The position numbers and the translations under genes are program-made. Below are positions 7,038-13,702 of a stretch of DNA of 15,802 nucleotides, in pieces. The notes below the pieces were generated by a model, which was given only the letters and a program-made list of their open reading frames with translations, was not told where the DNA came from and ran no database searches. Within the stretch, counting starts at the first letter, position 1, and each line of letters begins with the position of its first letter. Origin of the DNA: CAZAGT01 sp964484515 (GTDB lineage Bacteria > Desulfobacterota > DSM-4660 > Desulfatiglandales > HGW-15); NCBI GenBank assembly GCA_964484515.1, contig CAZAGT010000089.1, positions 1 through 15,802 on the forward strand, in the 5' to 3' direction.

Positions 7038-7526
7038 ATGTGCGTGTTGTACGTCCTCCTCAAGGGGACCTTTCTGAATCGTTTCGCGTTCCCTCCACTC
7101 GATGTCGATCTCGTGGCGATCATCATGGCCTATTTTCTGGTGTATTACGGTCAGACCGGAGCAGGCGCCTTTGCCTTCGGCTTGGGACTCTTGACCGACA
7201 TCTACTCAGCAGGCTTCTCCGGGGTCTTCACCTTCATCTATTTGATTATTTTCTTGGGCATCAATCTGGGTTCCCGGCTGCTGGACCTTTCGTCCGTCTT
7301 GGGTCAGATTATGCTCATCTCGCTGGCTGCCCTGTTGAAAGATATCCTGTTCATCGTGTTCTTGGATCTTTTTTCTCTCGAGACAACGATGACGTCTTCC
7401 ATCTTCTGGAAGGTTGCCCTGTCGGCATCCTGCTCAGGCCTGATTGCTCCCGTCGTCTTTTCGTTTTTGAACCATCTCGAAGGTCTCCTGGCGAGATTTG
7501 TCGGCCGACGCCGGAGGATGGCCTGA
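7038..7526 (+). CDS. mreD: Rod shape-determining protein MreD
   Basis: MreD is a small polytopic inner-membrane protein of the elongasome. From ATG 7038 the product is 162 residues and very hydrophobic. It shows segments such as VDLVAIIMAYFLVYYG, AFAFGLGLLTDIYSAGFSG (the conserved GL-x-D-x-YS-x-G motif is visible), FIYLIIFLGINL and IMLISLAALLKDILFIVFL. The ATG has no ribosome-binding site and cuts the first membrane helix. The same frame is open upstream with GIALYVLAWA, completing that helix. AAAGGAG at 6972-6978 sits 5 nt before an ATT at 6984, so the true protein may start there (about 180 residues) and overlap mreC. Confidence 0.9.
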   Translation: MCVLYVLLKGTFLNRFAFPPLDVDLVAIIMAYFLVYYGQTGAGAFAFGLGLLTDIYSAGFSGVFTFIYLIIFLGINLGSRLLDLSSVLGQIMLISLAALLKDILFIVFLDLFSLETTMTSSIFWKVALSASCSGLIAPVVFSFLNHLEGLLARFVGRRRRMA

Positions 7527-7575
7527 AAAAAAATACCGTGTCCCCGCTCATACGATCCCAGCGAGGTCATAGGCC

Positions 7576-9465
7576 TTGATAAGCACAGGTTTTGATTCAA
7601 ATTCACTTGAAGTATTCAATCGGCGACTCAATCGGGTGACCGTCCTGGTCGTGCTCGTCTTCGCCGTCTTGTTTTTGCGGCTGTGGTTCATCCAGATCGT
7701 CAACGGTCCGAAATACAGGGTGCAATCTGAGAACAACCGCATCCATCTACGGGATATCCTGCCCTTTCGGGGGATGATCTTTGACCGGCATGGCGAGCTC
7801 CTCGTGGACAATCGGCCGTCTTACGATCTCTACGTCCTTCCGGAAGAGATCCAGGGCCGCGAGGGGATCCTTGACCGTCTTGCGGGCCTGATCGACCTCG
7901 ACCCGATGGTGGCCAAAGAGAAGGTAAGGCGGCTGTCCGGGGGCTATTCATTCAAACCGATCCTGATCAAGCCCAATATGCGGCGCGATGCACTCGTGTT
8001 GGTTGAAACCAACCTGTTCAACTTACCCGGCGTCATGATTCAGGTCCGTCCCCAGCGCCATTACATCTACGACACGTTCGGATCCCACGTCATCGGATAT
8101 CTGGGCGAGATCAGCGAAAGGGAGTTAAACAGCGGTAATTACCCAAACAATAAGTCCGGCGATTTTATCGGCAAGTTCGGCGTGGAAGGCCGTTACCAGA
8201 AATTCCTGAACGGGTTCCGGGGAGGAGAGCAGGTGGAGGTCGATGCGGCCGGAAGACGGCTGCAGGTGATATCGCGCCAAGCGCCCATCCCCGGCAATAA
8301 CGTCTCTCTCACGATCGACAAGGATCTCCAGCTCCTGGCCGAGGAGCAATTGAGGGGGAAGAAGGGCGCCATCGTGGCCTTAAATCCCAAGAATGGCCAG
8401 ATCCTTGCCATGGCGAGTTGTCCGGCCTTTGACCCCAACCTATTTGTCGGCGGTATTGAAAAGGCCGAGTGGAACAGAATCCTTTATAGCAAGGATCACC
8501 CTCTTCAGAACCGGGCCGTCTCCGGACAGTATCCCCCCGGCTCCGTGTTCAAGATCGTTGTCGCACTCGCGGGACTCGAGGAGGGGATTCTTGATCCCTA
8601 TGAGGAGACTGTATGCTACGGCCGGATCAGGGTTGGCAGACGTCTCTACAATTGCTGGCGCAAACACGGCCATGGAAAGGTAGACCTCCACAAGGCGCTC
8701 GTCCAGTCCTGTGACGTCTATTTTTATCGCCTGGGCAGGCGACTGGGCGTTGACAAAATCGCTTACTATGCAAAGAAACTCGGTTTTGGCAAGCGGTCGG
8801 GATTCGACCTCGGGTTTGAACGGGCAGGCCTCATACCGACGACCCAATGGAAAGAGAAACGATGGGGTGTTGCCTGGCAGGCCGGCGAGACCCTATCGAC
8901 GGCCATTGGACAGAGCTTCGTGCTGGTGACACCCCTGCAGATGGCCAGGATGATGGCGGCTGTATTCAACGGCGGCTTCATCTACGAACCTCAGATCATT
9001 CAATGGATCGGCAAAGATGACGAATTGGTCTACAAATCGATACCTAAGCTCAAGGCCGAGATCAAGGTTAAACCCGAGAATATAGCGCTCATCAAGGAGG
9101 GCCTGATCGGGGTAGTCAATGAAAGGCATGGCACGGGGGGCCGAGCCCGGATCAAGGGAATCACGGTGGCGGGTAAGACGGGAACCGCTCAGGTCGTGAA
9201 TCTCGAAATGGAGAAGGAGCTGGTCACGGATGGTGAGATCCCCGATGAATTCAAGGACCATGCTTGGTTTGTCGCCGTCGCTCCGGCGGAGGATCCGCAG
9301 TTGGCCCTAGCCGTCATTATCGAACACGGCGGACATGGAGGAAGTGCCGCGGCCCCGATCGCCAGGGAGATGATCGTTGCCTATCTCGAAAAACAGAAGG
9401 CTGCCGCTAAGCAAGTCGTTCGCAATGAGCGCGGTGAGGAAGATCGAGCTGAAGATCATATCTGA
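7576..9465 (+). CDS. mrdA: Penicillin-binding protein 2, elongasome transpeptidase
   Basis: PBP2 cross-links peptidoglycan during elongation, in partnership with the glycosyltransferase RodA. The 629-residue protein has one N-terminal anchor (VTVLVVLVFAVLFLRLWFIQ, residues 21-40). The class B pedestal domain with RGMIFDRHG (65-73) follows. The transpeptidase domain has its motifs in order: SVFK (323-326, catalytic Ser), SCD (378-380) and KTG (534-536, in GKTGTAQVV). Cys347, Cys360, His366 and Cys379 sit where E. coli PBP2 is reported to bind zinc. The start is TTG at 7576 with GAGGT 8 nt upstream. The charged C-terminal tail (KQKAAAKQ onward) is poorly conserved in character. It lies 49 bp after mreD and 14 bp before rodA. 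Confidence 0.97.
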   Translation: MISTGFDSNSLEVFNRRLNRVTVLVVLVFAVLFLRLWFIQIVNGPKYRVQSENNRIHLRDILPFRGMIFDRHGELLVDNRPSYDLYVLPEEIQGREGILDRLAGLIDLDPMVAKEKVRRLSGGYSFKPILIKPNMRRDALVLVETNLFNLPGVMIQVRPQRHYIYDTFGSHVIGYLGEISERELNSGNYPNNKSGDFIGKFGVEGRYQKFLNGFRGGEQVEVDAAGRRLQVISRQAPIPGNNVSLTIDKDLQLLAEEQLRGKKGAIVALNPKNGQILAMASCPAFDPNLFVGGIEKAEWNRILYSKDHPLQNRAVSGQYPPGSVFKIVVALAGLEEGILDPYEETVCYGRIRVGRRLYNCWRKHGHGKVDLHKALVQSCDVYFYRLGRRLGVDKIAYYAKKLGFGKRSGFDLGFERAGLIPTTQWKEKRWGVAWQAGETLSTAIGQSFVLVTPLQMARMMAAVFNGGFIYEPQIIQWIGKDDELVYKSIPKLKAEIKVKPENIALIKEGLIGVVNERHGTGGRARIKGITVAGKTGTAQVVNLEMEKELVTDGEIPDEFKDHAWFVAVAPAEDPQLALAVIIEHGGHGGSAAAPIAREMIVAYLEKQKAAAKQVVRNERGEEDRAEDHI

Positions 9466-9479
9466 AGAGGGCTAACATA

Positions 9480-10583
9480 ATGATTGACCGCCGGTTGCTG
9501 CAAAACTTTGATTGGATCCTGCTGATCCTCCTGGTCCTGATTGCGACCATCAGCGTTGTGAACCTTTACAGCGCCGCCTATCAGATCGAAAACACCGGGG
9601 GATCTCATATCTACGTTAAGCAGATATACTGGTACCTGATCGGTTTCGCCATCTTCCTGGTGATGACCGTCTTCGATTACGCGGTCCTCGAGAGGCTGGC
9701 CTACCCAGCCTATTTCTTGACGGTCGTCCTCCTTGTTCTCGTTTTGCTTGCCGGCAGGGTTCACTCGGGCTCCCAGAGATGGTTGAGCTTGGGCGGCGTC
9801 TCTTTCCAGCCGTCCGAAATGGCCAAGATCGCCATCGTCATCGCCCTGGGCAAGTTCTTCAGTGAACACGGTCAAGTGGACGATTACCGCCTCCGCGATC
9901 TATGGCGGCCCTTCCTGCTCACCGCCATTCCCTGCTTGTTGATCGTCAAGGAGCCGGATCTGGGGACCGGCCTGACCCTGGTGGTCGTGTCCCTCAGCAT
10001 TGTCCTGTTTGTCAAAGTGAACTGGAAGTCCTTGCTGATTCTGGTGGTCACATCGATGTCCGCGGCGCCATTCATTTGGTTTACGCTCAAGGATTATCAG
10101 CAAAAACGCATCCTGACCTTTCTCAGGCCCAATATGGATCCCCTGGGGGCGGGATATCACATCAGCCAGTCAAAGATCGCGATCGGCTCCGGGCTCTTCT
10201 GGGGAAAGGGTTTCCTGAAGGGCACTCAGACCCGGTTGGATTTCCTGCCGGAGCAACACACGGATTTCGTGTTCTCCGTGCTCGCCGAAGAATGGGGTTT
10301 TGTCGGTGCCAGTTTCCTGCTCTTGATCTTTCTCCTCCTCATCCTGTGGGGGGTCAATATTGCCCGGAATTCGAAGGATCGATTCGGCGCGATCATGGCC
10401 TTTGGGATCGTGGCCATGGTTTTCTGGCAAATCGTGATCAACGTGAGCATGGTGATTGGGCTCTTACCGGTGGTTGGAATCCCCTTCGTGCTCATGAGTT
10501 ACGGCGGCTCATCCGTCATCGCAACCATGGCGGGGATGGGGCTACTGATGAACGTGAGCATGCGGCGTTTTATGTTCCTGTAG
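9480..10583 (+). CDS. rodA: Rod shape-determining glycosyltransferase RodA (SEDS family)
   Basis: RodA polymerises lipid II into glycan strands for lateral-wall growth, as a complex with PBP2. The 367-residue product is polytopic, about ten membrane segments, beginning ILLILLVLIATISVVNLYSA. SEDS features are clear: SGSQRWLSLGGVSFQPSEMAK near residue 100, KEPDLGTGLT, the extracellular loop GLFWGKGFLKGTQTRLDFLP, EQHTDFVFSVLAEEWGF, and the C-terminal GIPFVLMSYGGSS. The loop Asp of the TDF group is the expected catalytic-type acid. ATG at 9480 has AGAGGG about 9 nt upstream. It is the last gene of the mre-mrd operon. Confidence 0.97.
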   Translation: MIDRRLLQNFDWILLILLVLIATISVVNLYSAAYQIENTGGSHIYVKQIYWYLIGFAIFLVMTVFDYAVLERLAYPAYFLTVVLLVLVLLAGRVHSGSQRWLSLGGVSFQPSEMAKIAIVIALGKFFSEHGQVDDYRLRDLWRPFLLTAIPCLLIVKEPDLGTGLTLVVVSLSIVLFVKVNWKSLLILVVTSMSAAPFIWFTLKDYQQKRILTFLRPNMDPLGAGYHISQSKIAIGSGLFWGKGFLKGTQTRLDFLPEQHTDFVFSVLAEEWGFVGASFLLLIFLLLILWGVNIARNSKDRFGAIMAFGIVAMVFWQIVINVSMVIGLLPVVGIPFVLMSYGGSSVIATMAGMGLLMNVSMRRFMFL

Positions 10584-10600
10584 AGACAGCTACCTAAGTC

Positions 10601-10672
10601 TCCATGCAGAAACGGTCTTTGTCAGCAATCTTCCGTCTCCGCTAAGGCTTGGACGGGCCGAGCAGCGTCAAT
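10601..10672 (+). repeat. Repeat C, copy 1
   Basis: The unit starts TCCATGCAG and has a 47-bp core at 10626-10672 that matches 10834-10880 at 37 of 47 positions. Read on the minus strand, the core can be translated as DAARPVQALAETEDC followed by a stop, resembling the peptide read from copy 2. Confidence 0.55.
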
Positions 10673-10803
10673 CTGCAGGATTCCTTGTACGCCTTTGCGC
10701 AATCCCTTGATGTCCTTGATCTTGCGAGCTAACCCTCATTTCTGATCCGGAAACCGGGACAATACGCATCGTGCAATTGCAGATGCACAGATACTATCTG
10801 GTT

Positions 10804-10880
10804 TCCATGCAGTCCCGATGAATTGGGATTCCACAGTCTTCCCTCTCCGCTGGAGCTTTGACGGGGCAAGCGGCTTCAAT
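10804..10880 (+). repeat. Repeat C, copy 2
   Basis: This is a direct repeat of copy 1, starting about 203 bp downstream. It shares the TCCATGCAG start (10804-10812) and the 47-bp core (10834-10880), with a few extra bases between them. Minus-strand translation gives EAACPVKAPAEREDC, alignable with copy 1. Its function is unknown. Confidence 0.55.
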
Positions 10881-11131
10881 TCGCCGAGGGCCGCAGCCAA
10901 AGAGGACAAAGGCGACGTACACCCTTTCCAAAGACATCAAGCCTCGAACCTTACATCCAACCCCGAATGCCCCCTTCCCCTCTCCGGCCTTCCGGAGCGT
11001 CGAAGGGAATTAAGCGTTTCTGGCCGTCTCGCCCGTGAAGTTGATGGCCCGGGAGGCCGTCCACGATGGCTGTTATTTTGCTTGCATTGAAAAAATCGAT
11101 GTGATAAGGATTCGCCCTTAAAATTGAGACC

Positions 11132-11512
11132 ATGACAATGAAAAAACGTGAAGAATTCAATGCCTTCTTAGGGCACAACACGGAATTCGCGGGGAGACTC
11201 TCCTTTAGCGGAACCGTCAGAATCGACGGTCATTTTAGGGGTGAGATCGCGACCGAAGGGACCCTCATCGTTGGAGAGGCTGCCGTTGTCGAATCCGATG
11301 TCCAAGTCGCGCATATCATCATCAGTGGTGAGATCCGCGGGAATATCGTGGCAGGCCGAAAGGTCGAAATCCACGCGCCGGGGCGGGTTGTCGGCAATAT
11401 TCAAACACCCGTTCTCATGATCGACGAAGGTGTGGTCTTCGAGGGGAACTGCCGGATGCAAAACACCGCGGACACGGGTAACAGCAAGGTGGCAGCCCTC
11501 TTCAGCGCTTGA
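11132..11512 (+). CDS. Bactofilin (polymer-forming cytoskeletal protein)
   Basis: Bactofilins self-assemble without nucleotide into filaments at the membrane and scaffold cell-wall or chromosome-segregation proteins. The 126-residue product is nearly all the DUF583 beta-helix domain. It has repeating short strands: GHNTEFAGRLSFSGTVRIDG, HFRGEIATEGTLIVGE, ISGEIRGNIVAGRKVEIH, PGRVVGNIQTPVLMIDEGV and VFEGNCRM. Short N- and C-terminal tails are typical. There is no membrane segment. ATG at 11132 or 11138 could start it, and neither has a strong ribosome-binding site. It is followed by 608 bp without a gene and then the atp operon, and appears to be transcribed on its own. It could support the Mre system encoded upstream, but that is inference. 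Confidence 0.93.
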   Translation: MTMKKREEFNAFLGHNTEFAGRLSFSGTVRIDGHFRGEIATEGTLIVGEAAVVESDVQVAHIIISGEIRGNIVAGRKVEIHAPGRVVGNIQTPVLMIDEGVVFEGNCRMQNTADTGNSKVAALFSA

Positions 11513-11575
11513 GGCCGGCGTCGGAGAGCGATGGCCGACCGGTCCAGCGTGGTTTTGGGGGGAGCCGGCGAGCCC

Positions 11576-11634
11576 GGGGAGAAATCGCCATTTTGGCGAT
11601 CTCCCTCCATCCCAGGCGTGCCGGAATGGAGGGA
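11576..11634 (+). terminator. Two overlapping hairpins downstream of the bactofilin gene
   Basis: Hairpin 1 pairs 11577-11589 with 11595-11605 around an ATTTT loop, with a two-base bulge. Hairpin 2 pairs TCCCTCCAT (11602-11610) perfectly with ATGGAGGGA (11626-11634). Bases 11602-11605 belong to both stems, so only one can form fully. Neither is followed by a T-run. They may act as a terminator or protect the 3' end of the bactofilin mRNA. Confidence 0.35.
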
Positions 11635-11691
11635 ACGCTCGTCTTCGGGCGACCCGTGAGTCCGTTTCGGATGCAGCACCAAGAGATTATT

Positions 11692-11729
11692 CGTATGAAA
11701 CTCCATGAAATGAGGTCTTTAAAGCCTTA
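11692..11729 (+). repeat. Element A, copy 2, left block (A2a)
   Basis: Thirty-one of 38 bases match the left block of A1 upstream of mreB (4884-4921), starting CGTATGAAACT in both. The right block is displaced by 254 bp instead of 25 bp, because element B lies in between. Confidence 0.6.
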
Positions 11730-11735
11730 ACGCCC

Positions 11736-11959
11736 GGCCGTGGGGGCTCTTAAAAAACGAGGAATTGAGTGCGTCGTCTCGGCATAAGGCGCTACCCGAG
11801 GCGGCCGGAGGGCCACCGCGTTATAGGCCGGATGGATAGCTCTGGCCCATTCTCCGAATCTGCTCCGGCCGCCCGGCCCTCCAGAGGCGGACAAGCTTGC
11901 AAGCTTCTTCAGCGTTCGAGCGGGTAACGTTTCGTTTTTGAAAAGAGACCCCCATGACC
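11736..11959. mobile_element. Element B: MITE-like unit with terminal inverted repeats, inserted in element A2
   Basis: The left terminus (11736-11760) and the reverse complement of the right terminus (11932-11959) align at 22 of 28 columns. Both read GGYCRTGGGGG, then CTCTT, then AAAAACGA. The 224-bp unit nearly equals the 229 bases by which A2 exceeds A1. Inside is an 11-bp perfect inverted repeat (GGCGGCCGGAG at 11800-11810 with 11863-11873) and a 14-bp palindrome AAGCTTGCAAGCTT (11893-11906). It encodes no protein. No exact target-site duplication is seen; the flanks CGCCC and AGGCG extend the inverted repeat instead. Its right 53 bp recur at the left edge of the window. Confidence 0.55.
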
Positions 11960-11983
11960 AGGCGAAGAGGCGTCGAAGATCTG

Positions 11984-12049
11984 AAAATGTCTAATTCACG
12001 TACAGATTTCAAGAAGTCTCCCAGTCGATCAATCTGGCCGCCCTGCGGC
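11984..12049 (+). repeat. Element A, copy 2, right block (A2b) and hairpin
   Basis: Bases 11984-12042 match 4947-5005 at 48 of 59 positions without gaps. The block ends in a GCCGC-CCT-GCGGC stem-loop (12037-12049) at the place where A1 has its own, different GC hairpin. The match ends 79 bp before the atpF' start codon, against 75 bp before mreB for A1. Confidence 0.65.
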
Positions 12050-12120
12050 AAGGGGTGGCGCTGATATTTTCCTGTAGGTCTCAAGCGAGTTAAGGCCTGC
12101 GGGAGAAGGATCCAGAGATT

Positions 12121-12549
12121 ATGCTAAAGGTCGATTATTCGTTACTCATCCAGATCGCCAATTTCCTCCTCCTACTTTTCCTGCTCAACCGCATTCTCTA
12201 TCGGCCGATCCGCCGTATCCTTGCCGACCGCGCCGAGCAAGTGAGCATGTTTGAAGACACGATCGCCGATCTTCAGCAAAAATCGGCTCGAGATGCGGAC
12301 TCCCTCGAAGAAAATATGAAAAGCGCACGTAAGGAAGGTTTTGACAGGAAGGAAGGTCTGCGCGGAGAAGGTCTCGCGGAAGAGAAGGGCATGATTCAAA
12401 AGGCTACGGCTGCGGCGGGGGAGCGTATCGATGAGGCGAAAGCAGAGATAGGGCGCCACGTGGAGGATGTGCGCAAGGCCCTGGGGCCGGATATCGGTGC
12501 TTTTTCGCAGGAACTTGCGGAGAAGATCTTGGGAAGGAACATCGAATGA
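12121..12549 (+). CDS. atpF': ATP synthase F0 subunit b' (AtpF')
   Basis: The b' subunit pairs with b to form the peripheral stalk that holds F1 alpha/beta/delta against rotor torque. The 142-residue product has one N-terminal membrane helix (YSLLIQIANFLLLLFLLNRI, residues 6-25), then the conserved LYRPIRRILADR and a long charged helical stalk. It is the first gene of the atp operon. ATG at 12121 has GAGAAGGA about 12 nt upstream, a rather long spacing. Its stop overlaps the start of the next b gene (ATGA). Paired b'/b genes occur in cyanobacteria, alphaproteobacteria and many deltaproteobacteria. Confidence 0.92.
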   Translation: MLKVDYSLLIQIANFLLLLFLLNRILYRPIRRILADRAEQVSMFEDTIADLQQKSARDADSLEENMKSARKEGFDRKEGLRGEGLAEEKGMIQKATAAAGERIDEAKAEIGRHVEDVRKALGPDIGAFSQELAEKILGRNIE

Positions 12550-13154
12550 TTGGACGGTTGAGACGTTTGAAAAGAATATGGTTCGCGCTTTTGGTGGTGC
12601 ACCTGTTCTTCTTTGCCTCCCTGGTCGGCGCATGGGCAGCGGGGGGAGGACATGCGACCACTGACCGCAGCGGAGATCTCTGGGATTTGCTCTGGCGGAT
12701 CGTCAACTTTACGTTGCTTGTGATCATCCTGGCGTGGGCCCTGAAGCGGGCGGGGGTCAAGAAGTTTTTCACGGCTCGCACCGAAGAAATCCGATTGAAG
12801 CTCGAAGATTTGAAACGGCAAAAAGAGGAATCGGAGAAAAAATACCGGGAGTTGGAGCAATTGCTCCGGGAATTCGAGGAGAAGAAAAAGGATATCCTCG
12901 AGCAATATGCCAAGGAAGGGCAGATCGAAAAGGAGCGCATCATTGCCGAGGCCAAGGACCGGGCCGACCAGATTATCGAGCAGGCCGAGGTGACCATTAA
13001 ACAGGAGATGGCCGCGGCCGGTGATCGTCTGAAGCGCGAGGTCGTCAACCTGGCCTCCCAACGGGCCCTTGAACTGATAGAAGAACGCATGACGGACAAA
13101 GATCAGGAGCGTTTGGTCAACGAATTCATAGAAAGGCTGGAGAAGTTACATTGA
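12546..13154 (+). CDS. atpF: ATP synthase F0 subunit b (AtpF)
   Basis: This is the second peripheral-stalk subunit, 202 residues. It starts with a signal-like hydrophobic stretch (IWFALLVVHLFFFASLVGAWA, about residues 11-31) ahead of the true b-type membrane helix (WRIVNFTLLVIILAWALKRA, about 50-69). KKFFTARTEEI and a long Lys/Glu-rich coiled stalk follow, ending in a delta-binding region. The extra N-terminal hydrophobic segment makes it longer than the ~156 residues of enterobacterial b and may be a cleaved signal peptide. The start overlaps the atpF' stop by 4 bp, with GGAAGGA 6 nt upstream; the stop overlaps the TTG start of atpH. Confidence 0.94.
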   Translation: MIGRLRRLKRIWFALLVVHLFFFASLVGAWAAGGGHATTDRSGDLWDLLWRIVNFTLLVIILAWALKRAGVKKFFTARTEEIRLKLEDLKRQKEESEKKYRELEQLLREFEEKKKDILEQYAKEGQIEKERIIAEAKDRADQIIEQAEVTIKQEMAAAGDRLKREVVNLASQRALELIEERMTDKDQERLVNEFIERLEKLH

Positions 13155-13702
13155 TCGGATCAAAGGTCACGCGGAGATATGCCAAGGCCCTGATGGGCCT
13201 GGGACGAGAGGATGGCCAATACGAACAGTACGGGAAGGAACTCCAGGAATTTTCCCAATTCTGCCGTGAACATCAAGAATTCGGCAACGTGATCGGCAAC
13301 CAGGTCTTTTCGGTGGAGGACCGCAAGAAGATCCTCGCGGTGGTCCTTGAGCGTTCCGGGTTTTCAGATCTCATGAAGAATTTCCTGAATCTCCTGTTGG
13401 ACAAGGATAGGATCGGTGCCGTCGACCAAATCGCCATGCATTACGCGCGCCTGGCGGATGAAATCTCCAACATTGCGCGTGCCGAGGTCATGACGCCGAG
13501 CCCTCTAGGGACAGCCGCGCAGGACAAACTCAAGAAGGCTTTGGGGGATTTGACCAAGAAAGAGATCAAGATGGAAATTCGGGAAGATAAAAGCCTGATA
13601 GGTGGTGTCATCGTCAAGATTGGAGACATGGTCTTGGATGGAACCGTGAAGGCCCAGCTGCAGGGGCTGAAAGAATCATTGAAGAGGAGCGAGTACAACT
13701 AA
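13151..13702 (+). CDS. atpH: ATP synthase F1 subunit delta (AtpH)
   Basis: Delta caps the F1 head and binds the b/b' stalk. The 183 residues match the family length. The N-terminal helical domain starts VTRRYAKALMGLG, and the C-terminal signature region reads LIGGVIVKIGDMVLDGTVKAQL, the usual delta pattern. The start is TTG at 13151, overlapping the atpF stop, with GGAG 8 nt upstream. The stop TAA shares its last base with the atpA ATG, so the genes are tightly coupled. Confidence 0.96.
   Translation: MIGSKVTRRYAKALMGLGREDGQYEQYGKELQEFSQFCREHQEFGNVIGNQVFSVEDRKKILAVVLERSGFSDLMKNFLNLLLDKDRIGAVDQIAMHYARLADEISNIARAEVMTPSPLGTAAQDKLKKALGDLTKKEIKMEIREDKSLIGGVIVKIGDMVLDGTVKAQLQGLKESLKRSEYN

Larger units (their letters stand above)
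10584..11131. other. Long intergenic region between rodA and the bactofilin gene (548 bp)
   Basis: I see no convincing protein gene here. The stretch holds two diverged direct repeats (C1 and C2), a perfect 6-bp stem-loop CTCCGG-CCTT-CCGGAG at 10982-10997, and a GGCC/GGCC stem near 11047-11059. An AT-rich tract just before the bactofilin gene probably contains its promoter. No T-run follows any hairpin, so no clear terminator for the rodA operon is visible. Confidence 0.6.
11513..12120. other. Long repeat-rich intergenic region between bactofilin and atpF' (608 bp)
   Basis: No protein gene is supported. In order it holds two overlapping hairpins (11576-11634), the left block of element A2 (11692-11729), element B (about 11736-11959), the right block of A2 (11984-12042) with its hairpin, and the atpF' leader. 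No convincing atp promoter was recognised. Confidence 0.7.

Noticed and set aside
10818..11090. Open plus-strand frame of 90 codons upstream of the bactofilin gene
   Set aside because: It has no ribosome-binding site, its composition is unlike the neighbouring genes, it shows no recognisable motif, and it overlaps repeat C2 and hairpins. I treat it as non-coding.
10584..11131. Integron attC-like or CRISPR-like array
   Set aside because: There are only two diverged units, with no regular spacing, no conserved short direct repeats and no integrase or cas gene nearby.
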